A stretch of 64,000 bases of DNA, from assembly GCF_963674635.1 (NCBI RefSeq), contig NZ_OY771475.1, positions 186,001-250,000 on the forward strand, in the 5' to 3' direction. The notes beneath the pieces were generated by a model, which was not told where the DNA came from, made no database searches, and was given only the letters and a program-made list of their open reading frames with translations. Shown in pieces: positions 24,146 to 32,372 of this stretch. The stretch is from Breoghania sp. (GTDB taxonomy: Bacteria > Pseudomonadota > Alphaproteobacteria > Rhizobiales > Stappiaceae). The stretch's first letter is position 1; each line of letters starts with the position of its first letter. The position numbers and the translations under genes are program-made.

Positions 24146-24670
24146 ATGTCTGATGCGGAACAGGGCGCGGTCGAAGAGGCTGGCGCCGACGGTGAGGCAC
24201 CGTCCAAAAAGAAAAAGATCATCCTGATCGCCGCGGCCGCGGCCGCACTGCTGATTGTCGGTGGTGGGGCAGCCTATCTGTTTGGCGCGTTCGGTGGTTC
24301 GGATTCGGAAACGGCAGCAGTTCAGTCCGCCGACGGCGGTGCTGTGCCGGATTTCGTTCCGCAGAAACAAGTCTATTTCTACGACCTGCCCGAAGTGACG
24401 GTAAATCTCGCCACGCAGGGGCAGGCCACCTACCTGAAAGTGCAGATCTCGCTTGAGGTTGCCAGCAGGGAGGTTGCCGATCAGATCGAGCCGTTCCTGC
24501 CGCGCGTCATGGATGCCTTTCAGGTCTACATGCGCGAGTTGCGTCCGGTCGATCTGGAAGGGTCCGCAGGACTGTTCCGGCTCAAGGAAGAATTGTTGAG
24601 GCGCATCAACGTCGCGGTCTATCCCGCGCGGGTCGATGGCGTTCTCTTCAAGGAAATCCTGATCCAGTAG
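24146..24670 (+). CDS. fliL: flagellar basal-body protein FliL
   Basis: A 174-aa single-pass inner-membrane protein. The acidic cytoplasmic start is followed by KKKK and one transmembrane helix (about residues 25-48). The periplasmic domain contains VYFYDLPEVTVNLATQGQAT, LKVQISLEV and the C-terminal LLRRINVAVYPARVDGVLFK. FliL rings surround the stator units and stabilise them. It opens a run fliL-fliM-DUF6468-motE-like-TPR on the plus strand, with 10 bp to fliM, and probably uses a CtrA-type promoter. Confidence 0.92.
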   Translation: MSDAEQGAVEEAGADGEAPSKKKKIILIAAAAAALLIVGGGAAYLFGAFGGSDSETAAVQSADGGAVPDFVPQKQVYFYDLPEVTVNLATQGQATYLKVQISLEVASREVADQIEPFLPRVMDAFQVYMRELRPVDLEGSAGLFRLKEELLRRINVAVYPARVDGVLFKEILIQ

Positions 24671-24680
24671 GTGAACGACT

Positions 24681-25916
24681 ATGGCCGACGACGATGATGA
24701 CCTGATGGTCGACGACCTGGACGCAGCCTGGGGCGATGCGCTTGCCGAGCAGGGGGGCGGGGAGTCCGAGGACGACGATCTTGCCGCCGCCTGGGGCGCG
24801 GCTCTGGAAGAGCAGGGTGTTGGAACCGCCGACGACATGGCCGCCCACTGGGCGTCGATGGTCGATGCCAGCGAGCCGGAACTCGAAACGGCGACGCGCG
24901 GCGCGGACCGCATTCTGAACCAGGAGGAAATCGACAACCTCCTGGGTTTCAACATCGAGGATACCATTTCCGGCGAAACCAGCGGCATTCGCGCGCTGAT
25001 CAACTCGTCGATGGTTTCCTACGAACGTCTGCCGATGCTGGAAATCGTGTTCGACCGCCTCGTGCGGCTGACCACGACCTCTTTGCGCAACTTCACCTCC
25101 GACAACGTTGAAGTCTCGCTCGATTCCATCACGTCGGTGCGTTTCGGCGATTACCTGAATTCCATTCCGCTGCCGGCGATCCTCACCGTCTTCAAGGCGG
25201 AAGAGTGGGACGGGTTCTGCATGGCGACGGTGGAATCGAGCCTGATCTATTCCATCATTGACGTGCTTCTGGGCGGCGGACGCAGTGGTGCGCCGGTGCG
25301 CGTGGAAGGGCGGCCCTACACCACCATCGAGATCAATCTCGTGCGCCGGATGGTGGAGATCATCCTGTCTGACGCCGAACAGGCCTTCGCGCCGCTTTCC
25401 CCGGTCCATTTCAGTCTCGAACGGCTGGAGACCAATCCGCGCTTCGCGGCCATCTCACGCCCCGCCAATGCGGCCATCCTCGTCGAGCTTCGCATCGACA
25501 TGGAGGATCGCGGCGGCAAGATCGAGATCATGATCCCCTATGCCACGGTGGAGCCGATCCGCGATCTGCTGCTGCAGCAGTTCATGGGTGAGAAGTTCGG
25601 CCGTGACACGACTTGGGAAGGCCATCTGGCCACCGAGATCAACGCCGCCGAGATCGAGGTCGATGCGGTTCTCTACGAAACCGAAGTGCCGATCAGCCGG
25701 ATCATGAAGATGGAGCTGGGTGAGACACTGATGTTCGATCTCGGCCCGCAGGATCCTGTTACCATCAAGGTTGGTGACATTGCGCTCACCGAGGGCAATA
25801 TCGGTCGCGTCGAAGACAATATCGCAATCGCGGTCAGCCGTGGTCTGCGCAAACCCAAGATGACACTGTCTGCCTTCGAAAAGGCGATGCAAAGCGAAAC
25901 GGAGTCCCTGTCGTGA
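24681..25916 (+). CDS. fliM: flagellar motor switch protein FliM with acidic N-terminal repeats
   Basis: A 411-aa C-ring protein. The usual FliM start motif appears only at residues 78-90 as ILNQEEIDNLLGF. The middle domain follows with LINSSMVSYERLPMLEIVFD, SLIYSIIDVLLGGGR and NPRFAAISRPANAAILVEL, and the C-terminal FliN-like domain ends with MKLxLGE-type MKMELGETLMFDLG. The first 75 residues are an extension with three similar acidic/aromatic units at 11-25, 31-46 and 51-62 (pattern DDLAAAWGAALEEQG). CheY-P binds the FliM N-terminus, so these repeats may be extra partner sites. The stop overlaps the next gene by 4 nt. Confidence 0.95.
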   Translation: MADDDDDLMVDDLDAAWGDALAEQGGGESEDDDLAAAWGAALEEQGVGTADDMAAHWASMVDASEPELETATRGADRILNQEEIDNLLGFNIEDTISGETSGIRALINSSMVSYERLPMLEIVFDRLVRLTTTSLRNFTSDNVEVSLDSITSVRFGDYLNSIPLPAILTVFKAEEWDGFCMATVESSLIYSIIDVLLGGGRSGAPVRVEGRPYTTIEINLVRRMVEIILSDAEQAFAPLSPVHFSLERLETNPRFAAISRPANAAILVELRIDMEDRGGKIEIMIPYATVEPIRDLLLQQFMGEKFGRDTTWEGHLATEINAAEIEVDAVLYETEVPISRIMKMELGETLMFDLGPQDPVTIKVGDIALTEGNIGRVEDNIAIAVSRGLRKPKMTLSAFEKAMQSETESLS

Positions 25917-26431
25917 CCCAACTTCCCCTCGGTCTGGTCATTGAAGGCCTTGTTGCCTGCCTTCTGGTACTCACCATCGCCTATTGCGCGGTTCTCAACG
26001 GTCGCCTCAAGCGGCTGCGGTCCGACGAGGAAGCGTTGCGTGCGACCATCTCCGAACTCATCACGACCACGGAAATCGCCGAACGCGCCATTCTGGGGCT
26101 CAAGACGACGGCTGCCGAGTGTGATCAGACGATCGGCCAGCGCATGGCGCAGGCGGAGCGGCTCTCGATGGAACTTGCCAGTCAGCTGGAGACTGGTGGG
26201 ACGGTTCTCTCGCGCATTTCCCAGATCGCGGAAGCCGCCGGCCATGGTCAGTCTGTGCGCGCATCGGGCATGGAGGCAGGAATGGCTTCCTGTGCGCCCA
26301 ATACCGCGCCTGCCACGCCGCAGCCCCAGCCCACCCGGTCCGTATCCGCACAGGATCTGCGTGCCGCCGCCGCTGAAGCCGCCGCCCGTCTGGAGCGGTT
26401 CCGTCAGCGCAATGGGGAGCGGGCCGCTTGA
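25913..26431 (+). CDS. DUF6468 flagellar-locus membrane protein
   Basis: A 172-aa protein starting at GTG in GTGA overlapping the fliM stop. One N-terminal transmembrane helix (LGLVIEGLVACLLVLTIAYC) is followed by a cytoplasmic or periplasmic coiled coil (about 30-110: LNGRLKRLRSDEEALRATIS, then RMAQAERLSMELASQLE), a Pro/Ala linker and a short basic helix (AAARLERFRQRNGE). I assign it to DUF6468, a family of unknown function found beside fliM in alphaproteobacteria. Full overlap with both neighbours suggests a structural partner of the motor. Confidence 0.7.
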   Translation: MTQLPLGLVIEGLVACLLVLTIAYCAVLNGRLKRLRSDEEALRATISELITTTEIAERAILGLKTTAAECDQTIGQRMAQAERLSMELASQLETGGTVLSRISQIAEAAGHGQSVRASGMEAGMASCAPNTAPATPQPQPTRSVSAQDLRAAAAEAAARLERFRQRNGERAA

Positions 26432-27189
26432 AAAAGCTTCGTCTCCTCCATCTGGTCTTCCTGTCGACAGGCGCGCTGCTGGTGTTCAAGAGCATCGGTA
26501 TCGTGACCCAGTCGGGCTTCGTGCTGAGCCCGGTCCTGGAAGCACAGGCCCAGGGGGAGGCGGCTGCGCCCGCGGAAAATACCGCGGGACCCGACGCCGG
26601 AGCGCCAGCCGACGGGATGGCACCTGCTGGCGACGACCTTCCGCCCGATCTGGGGGCAATGCCGGCGACCGGCGAGGATGGCGGGCTCGGCAATGGCGGT
26701 CTGCCGCCGGAAGGCACCATCATCAAGGGCTCGGATCTGGGGCGGTCGCGCTCCGAACGCGTGGTGCTGGAACGCCTGAGGCAGCGGCGCAAGGAACTGG
26801 ATGAACGTGAGGCGCATCAGCGGCTTCGCGAGGATCTTCTGAAGGCGGCGGAACAGCGTATCGAAAGCCGCGTCAGCGAGTTGAAGCAGCTTGAGGCGCG
26901 CATCGGCGTGGCTGTCGACGAGAAGAAGAAGCAGGAAGAGCAGGAATTCATGAACCTGGCGCGGATGTATGAATCCATGCGCGCCAAGGACGCTGCGCGG
27001 ATCTTCGACCGGCTGGAACTCAGCATCCTGGTGAAGGTGGCGCGCGCGATGAAGCCGGCCAAGGTGGCGGACGTGATGGCGAAGATGCAGCCGGAAGTCG
27101 CCGAGCGGCTGACAATCGAACTTGCGACCGGTGGGGACGGCGGTGGCGCGACATCGGTTGGCGATCTGCCCAAAATCGGCGGAAACTGA
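26428..27189 (+). CDS. MotE-like coiled-coil protein
   Basis: A 253-aa protein starting at TTG (TTGA overlap with the upstream stop). It has an N-terminal membrane anchor or signal (LHLVFLSTGALLVFKSIGIV) and a Gly/Pro/Ala-rich stretch to residue 110. A long coiled coil follows (about 110-175), then a MgtE-N/FliG-like helical end: YESMRAKDAARIFDRLEL, SILVKVARAMKPAKVADVMA and MQPEVAERLTIELA. Rhizobial MotE has this layout and acts as periplasmic chaperone for MotC. The large gene downstream may be its client. Confidence 0.72.
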   Translation: MKKLRLLHLVFLSTGALLVFKSIGIVTQSGFVLSPVLEAQAQGEAAAPAENTAGPDAGAPADGMAPAGDDLPPDLGAMPATGEDGGLGNGGLPPEGTIIKGSDLGRSRSERVVLERLRQRRKELDEREAHQRLREDLLKAAEQRIESRVSELKQLEARIGVAVDEKKKQEEQEFMNLARMYESMRAKDAARIFDRLELSILVKVARAMKPAKVADVMAKMQPEVAERLTIELATGGDGGGATSVGDLPKIGGN

Positions 27190-27270
27190 CCGTAGTCGCC
27201 GGTTTTAGAGCATTGATGTAACAGCACGTTAAGCCCGCTCGCGTAGGTTGGCTCGTTAGGGCGGGGGCCG

Positions 27271-30200
27271 GTGATAGGTATCGAGTGGATGACGAAGCGG
27301 TTGCCCGCGAAAAGGAACACTGACGGGACGTTTGGCGCGCGCGCGATCGCGGCGTGCGCCATGGCGGCCCGTTTTGTCGTTCTTGCGCTTGTCGCGAGCC
27401 TGTTTCTGGCGCCTCGGACAACCGTCGCGCTCGCCCAGGAACGCCCTGTGGCCTATGTGGAGGCCAGCCAGGAAGAGGGGTTCGGCCGGATCGTCGTCAC
27501 GTTCCGCAATCGCACGCTTTTGCCGACCTATGATGCGCGGATATCCAGTGGCGTCCTGCGCATCACCTTCCAGGAGCCGGTCACGCTGGAGCCGCGTGGC
27601 GCATTGGCCAGTGCGCTCTCCGCCTATGCCTCCGTGGTCCGGCTTGATCCGGACGGCTCCGGCCTGCGGCTGGCGCTTTCCGGGGATTCGCGCATCAACA
27701 CCATGGAGGCGGGCGAGAAGCTCTTTGTTGATCTGCTTCCCGCCAACTGGGTGGGCATGCCGCCGAGCTTGCCGGATGACGTGGTGAGGGAGCTGGCGCA
27801 GCGCGCGGAAAAGGCGATGCGCAAACTCAGGGCGATGGAGCAGGCGGCGCTGGAAAACGGAACCATGCCGGCGGTCGAGCTGCGTGTGGGCGAGCATCCC
27901 ACCTTTTCCCGCCTCGTTTTCCAGTGGACGGTCCCCTTCGATTCCCAGTTCGTGCGCGAGGGGGATGTGGTGAAGGTGTCGTTCAACCATCCGGTTGATA
28001 TCGACATTTCCGATCTGAAGGTGCATTTGCCGCAAGGGGTGGTGGACGCCACCCAGTTCACGGCCAAGGATCGATTGAACTTCCTGCTCCGGGTGGATCC
28101 CTCGGTGAAGGTTCGCGCCTTCCGAGAGGGCAACAATTACGTGCTCGACGTGGTGCGCAACCCGGTCGGGCCGGTCGATGCCAGCAATGCCAAGGTCTCC
28201 CAGGCTCTTTCCGACGGGGTTCCCAGCAACGCGACCGGCGTCGTTTCCACATCCGGAGTGAGCGAACCGGACAAAGAGCCTGAACCCGTCGTGGCGGAGG
28301 ACACGGAGGCGACGCTGTCCGAGCGTCTCGCGGACGACGCTGCGCTGACGGCAGCGCCGGCTGAAGAGCCGGTGATGATCCCGGTCGGCGCGGCAACCGT
28401 GGCTGATGCCTTGCCCGCTCCCACCCCGGCGGAGCCGGCGGCGACGACCGCGGCTGCTCCGGCCACGCCTGCGACACCCGCCACGCCTGCGACACCCGCC
28501 ACTCCGGCCCCGTCCGCCCAGGCGGCTGCGCTCGTGCAGCCTTCGACATCCGCAGGGGCGGCCATGCCCGCTCCGAACCCGGCGCGGAGCGTGACGCAGG
28601 CGCCGCCAGTTCTTCGGGCTCCCCCGCAGGAGGCCGCTCCCGCTGTGACCGCGGAGACGACGCCCGCGCCTGAAACCGCGTCCGGATCAGAGCCGAAGGC
28701 ACAGACCGATACGGCGGCGGCGCAGGCCGCACCGGTTGCACAACCCGTTCCGGCACAGTCCGCGTCTGGACCCGTCGCGGAACCTCAGCCCGTCCAGGTG
28801 CAAGCGCCTGCGGCAGCGCAGCCGGAAGACGACCTCAGCAAGCTCATCGCGGAGAACAGCTACGCGCCGAGCGACACGCCCGCCGCGCCTGCGCAGAGCC
28901 TGCAGGATGCCCGCGCAAATCCGGAGCTGGTCGATGACGACCAGTTCAGCGAGGTCCGCAACTTTGTCAGCGTCGAGGCGCGGCGCATCGGTGACACGGT
29001 GCGGATCGTGTTTCCCTTTCTCGATCCCGTTGCTTCGGCGGTGTTCCGCCGCGGCAACGTCTTGTGGATGATCTTCGACACCGATGTTCCCATCGATCTC
29101 GGGGCCGCGCGCACCGCGCTCAAGGGCGCAGCCCGGTCCATCGAGCGCGAAGAGCACGGCGATTGGCAGGTGGTTCGCGTTGAGTTGAGCGACAGGGTGC
29201 TGACCACTGTTGGAACCGACGGGCCGGGCTGGATCCTGACCATCGGCGAGATGATCCTCGAACCCTCCAAGCCGCTGGCGGTTCAACGCAACATGCGTGG
29301 CGACGGCGGGCACCTGTTGCGCATCCCCTTCGGCAAGCCCGTTTCGCATCACAAGGTGGTCGATCCTGTCATCGGCGACACGCTTGAAGTGATTACCGGC
29401 TATGGCCCGGCGCGCGGTCTGATCAAGGCGCAGTCCTTTGTGGAACTGGATACGCTGTCGTCTGCCCATGGCATCGCGATGGTGCCGATGGTGGACGACC
29501 TCGATATCGTGTTTTCGGGGGATGACGTCCTGGTTCAGCGGGTCGATCGCGGGCTGACGCTCTCCAATTCGCAAGGGCGCAACGGCGCCCTGCTGCTGAA
29601 CGGCCAGCCGATGTCCACGCCGAGCTACGGTGATCTCACCCAGCTTGTCATGCCCGACATCAACGATTACGTGCGTGAATTGCGCAAGCGGGAATTGGCG
29701 CTGGCTGAAATGGATCCGGGCTCGCGCGGGCCTGCGCGTCTGGCGCTTGCCCAGTTTCAGGTTGCCAACAGCTTCGCTTCAGAGGCGCTTGGCATGCTGG
29801 AGCTTCTGGCTGCGAACAATCCGGCGGTCGTCAATGATGCGGTCTTCAATCTGACGATGGGCGCCGCCAATGTGCTGGCCTCGCGTCCGGCGGAAGCGTT
29901 GACGCATCTTGAGCGGCAAAACCTCACGGAAAGCCCGGATGCGGCGGTCTGGCGGCTGATGGCGGATGTCGCGCTTCAAAACTGGGCCGATGCCCGGGTG
30001 GAAATTCCCCGCGCCCAGGCCGTGATCGGCAACTATCCGGAGAAATTTCAGGACGAGTTCAATCTTGCCGGCGCCAAGGCACTTGTCGAATTGAACGATT
30101 TCGGAGCTGCATCCGGCTTTCTTTCGGAACTCGATCCGACCGGTTTGTCGAAGACGCAAGCGGCGCGTTACGACGTGTTGCGCGGTCAGGTGGCAGATGC

Positions 30201-31377
30201 TGGCGGGCGCTCGGAAGAGGCGCTCAGGGCCTTCGATATTGTCGCGCGGTCCACGGATCGCCCGCGGGCCGCGGAAGCGACCCTGCGCGCCCTGCGCATC
30301 CGCTATCGCGACGGCGGGGTCGATGCGGAGGAGGCCAAGAAGCGTCTGGAGGGGCTGACGACCATCTGGCGCGGCGATGAGACGGAGCTGGCGGCCCTGC
30401 GCTTCCTCGCCCAGCTTTCGGCCGAGAACGGTGACTACCGCGAAGCCTTTGAGGCGATGCGCGCCGCGGTGGAGGCGCATCCGGGCTCCGAGACCACACG
30501 TCGTTTGCAGGAAGAGATGAACGCGGTGTTCTCCTCGCTCTATCTGGACGGCAAGGCCGACGAGATGGAGCCAATCGAGGCATTGTCGCTCTATTATGAT
30601 TTCCGCGACCTGACGCCGATCGGTGCCGATGGCGACCTGATGGTGCGCCGTCTGGCGGACCGGCTCATCTCCGTCGATCTTCTGGACCAGGCAGCCGAGC
30701 TTCTTCAGTATCAGGTCGACAACCGGTTGAAGGGCGTTGCCCGCGCCCAGATTGCAGCCGACCTCGCGCTTGTCTATCTGCTCGACCGCCGTCCGGAAAA
30801 GGCACTTGGCGTGCTGAACCGCACCCGACAGGCGCAGCTGCCGCAGACGCTGGATCGTCAGCGCCGGCTGGTGGAAGCCCGCGCGCTGGCCGATACCGGG
30901 CGTTCGGATCTGTCGATGGAACTGATTTCAAACCTGCGCGGGCCGGAGGTCGATCGGCTGCGCGCCGACACGCTCTGGCAGGCGGAGCGCTGGCAGGACG
31001 CGGGCGAGCAGCTTGAGCGGATGCACGGTGTTCGCTGGGCCGACGACATGCCGCTTGAGGATCAGGAACGCATGGACGTTCTGCGCGCGGCCATTGCCTA
31101 TTCCTTCGCGGGCGATCAGCTTGGCCTGAACCGGCTGCGTTCCAAATATGCGGAGAAGATGGCGAACAGCCCAAGTGGGGCCGCCTTCGAGGTGGTGACC
31201 CGCCCGATCGACACGAAGGGCGTGGAGTTCATGGGCGTTGTCCGCAACATCGCGGCTGTGGACACGATGGAGAGCTTCCTGTCCGAGTATCGCCGCCATT
31301 ACCTGAATTCGGATCGTTCCGGTGGCGGCGGTGCGGGGGCTATCGGCATGGCTGACACAGCCGCCAACGCTTCCTGA
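27271..31377 (+). CDS. giant exported TPR protein of the flagellar locus, 1368 aa
   Basis: Signal-like segment MAARFVVLALVASLFLA...ALAQ (residues 31-56). The GTG start at 27271 gives a 30-residue basic leader; ATGs at 27289 and 27361 are alternatives. Layout: two beta-rich AMIN/FimV-like modules (about 60-155 and 195-295), a Pro/Ala linker (about 300-560) with a PAT tripeptide run near 398-413, a third such module (about 566-670), a beta region, then about 500 residues of helical repeats of TPR type (about 810-1340). It ends in a Gly-rich tail. It follows fliM-DUF6468-motE-like and is convergent with fliP. Likely a periplasmic scaffold of the motor, by position; function unknown. Relation to MotC or PflA-type proteins is possible but cannot be shown here. 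Confidence 0.75.
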   Translation: MIGIEWMTKRLPAKRNTDGTFGARAIAACAMAARFVVLALVASLFLAPRTTVALAQERPVAYVEASQEEGFGRIVVTFRNRTLLPTYDARISSGVLRITFQEPVTLEPRGALASALSAYASVVRLDPDGSGLRLALSGDSRINTMEAGEKLFVDLLPANWVGMPPSLPDDVVRELAQRAEKAMRKLRAMEQAALENGTMPAVELRVGEHPTFSRLVFQWTVPFDSQFVREGDVVKVSFNHPVDIDISDLKVHLPQGVVDATQFTAKDRLNFLLRVDPSVKVRAFREGNNYVLDVVRNPVGPVDASNAKVSQALSDGVPSNATGVVSTSGVSEPDKEPEPVVAEDTEATLSERLADDAALTAAPAEEPVMIPVGAATVADALPAPTPAEPAATTAAAPATPATPATPATPATPAPSAQAAALVQPSTSAGAAMPAPNPARSVTQAPPVLRAPPQEAAPAVTAETTPAPETASGSEPKAQTDTAAAQAAPVAQPVPAQSASGPVAEPQPVQVQAPAAAQPEDDLSKLIAENSYAPSDTPAAPAQSLQDARANPELVDDDQFSEVRNFVSVEARRIGDTVRIVFPFLDPVASAVFRRGNVLWMIFDTDVPIDLGAARTALKGAARSIEREEHGDWQVVRVELSDRVLTTVGTDGPGWILTIGEMILEPSKPLAVQRNMRGDGGHLLRIPFGKPVSHHKVVDPVIGDTLEVITGYGPARGLIKAQSFVELDTLSSAHGIAMVPMVDDLDIVFSGDDVLVQRVDRGLTLSNSQGRNGALLLNGQPMSTPSYGDLTQLVMPDINDYVRELRKRELALAEMDPGSRGPARLALAQFQVANSFASEALGMLELLAANNPAVVNDAVFNLTMGAANVLASRPAEALTHLERQNLTESPDAAVWRLMADVALQNWADARVEIPRAQAVIGNYPEKFQDEFNLAGAKALVELNDFGAASGFLSELDPTGLSKTQAARYDVLRGQVADAGGRSEEALRAFDIVARSTDRPRAAEATLRALRIRYRDGGVDAEEAKKRLEGLTTIWRGDETELAALRFLAQLSAENGDYREAFEAMRAAVEAHPGSETTRRLQEEMNAVFSSLYLDGKADEMEPIEALSLYYDFRDLTPIGADGDLMVRRLADRLISVDLLDQAAELLQYQVDNRLKGVARAQIAADLALVYLLDRRPEKALGVLNRTRQAQLPQTLDRQRRLVEARALADTGRSDLSMELISNLRGPEVDRLRADTLWQAERWQDAGEQLERMHGVRWADDMPLEDQERMDVLRAAIAYSFAGDQLGLNRLRSKYAEKMANSPSGAAFEVVTRPIDTKGVEFMGVVRNIAAVDTMESFLSEYRRHYLNSDRSGGGGAGAIGMADTAANAS

Positions 31378-31607
31378 AGCGGTTCTCTCTTTTCGTCCCG
31401 ATAATCCCACGCTTTCCCGAAGGTCTCATGACCGCCATCGGGTGCGTTCTGGTGAGCCTGCGCGGCATGGCCGGGCACGATCAGGCGCGCCCAGCGCACA
31501 ACGGCACCGCTTGACGTCGTGATGGGATGGGGACAGGGGATGAGGGGGACGGGAGAGCCTGCGTGACGGGAAAGGGGGCGGCTTACGGCCTGCGGCGCGG
31601 CCGCTGG
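31378..31607. other. intergenic region between convergent TPR gene and fliP
   Basis: 230 bp with no credible open frame and no clear terminator hairpin with a T tract. Confidence 0.4.
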
Positions 31608-32372
31608 TCAGCCGCCGCCGAAGGAACGCACCAGGCTGCCCGCGATCAGGTTCCAGCCATCCACCAGCACGAAGAAGATCAGCTTGAATGGGAGCGAGAT
31701 CACGACGGGTGGCAGCATCATCATGCCCATGGACATGAGGACGGAGGCGATCACAAGGTCGATGATCAGGAAGGGCAGGTAGAGCAGGAAGCCGATTTCA
31801 AAGGCGCGGCGCAGCTCGCCGATCATGAAGGCGGGCACCAGGATGCGCAGCGACAGCTCTTCCGGCGTGGCAGGCGGTTCCTCGTTCGCCATTTCCATGA
31901 ACAGGGCGAGATCGTTTTCCCGCACATTGTTGCGCATGAACGCGTGGAAGGGCACCGAGCCGCGCTCGAAGGCCTGCTCGAAGTCGATTTCTCCGGCGAC
32001 CAGTGGCGCAACGCCGGTGTCATAGGCGATCTGGAATGTCGGCGCCATTATGAAGGCGGTGAGAAACAGCGCGAGGCTGATCATGACGGAGTTGGGCGGC
32101 GCGGTTTGAAGGCCTATGGCCGAGCGCAGCAACGAGAGCACCACGATGATGCGCGTGAAGCTCGTCACCATGATCAGGATGGAGGGCGCCAGGCTCAGGA
32201 CCGTCAAAAGCGCGACTAGCTGCACGGCGCGCTCGGTGAGCGTCGTGTTGTCGTCGAACTGGATCGAGAACCCTTGCGCGAGCGCTGCCCCGGCGGAGAT
32301 CGCGATTACGGCTGTCGCCGCAATCGCGATGAGTGCCGGGCGGCCGAGACGACCGCTCCTGCCACCGATCAT
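31608..32372 (-). CDS. fliP: flagellar export gate protein FliP
   Basis: A 254-aa membrane protein with a cleavable N-terminal signal (IAIAATAVIAISAGAALAQG) and the FliP core: TSFTRIIVVLSLLRSAIG, PPNSVMISLALFLTAFIM, a periplasmic loop, then LRILVPAFMIGELRRAFEIG and VIASVLMSMGMMMLPP. It forms the type III export gate with FliQ and FliR. The start overlaps the fliO stop by 4 nt. fliQ and fliR are 4 kb away on the other strand rather than adjacent. Confidence 0.95.
   Translation of the reverse strand: MIGGRSGRLGRPALIAIAATAVIAISAGAALAQGFSIQFDDNTTLTERAVQLVALLTVLSLAPSILIMVTSFTRIIVVLSLLRSAIGLQTAPPNSVMISLALFLTAFIMAPTFQIAYDTGVAPLVAGEIDFEQAFERGSVPFHAFMRNNVRENDLALFMEMANEEPPATPEELSLRILVPAFMIGELRRAFEIGFLLYLPFLIIDLVIASVLMSMGMMMLPPVVISLPFKLIFFVLVDGWNLIAGSLVRSFGGG

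Noticed and set aside
28438..28512. Short tandem DNA repeat (GCGACACCCGCCACGCCT-type) considered as a minisatellite or CRISPR-like array
   Set aside because: It is in frame and encodes the PAT tripeptide linker of the TPR protein; no unique spacers.
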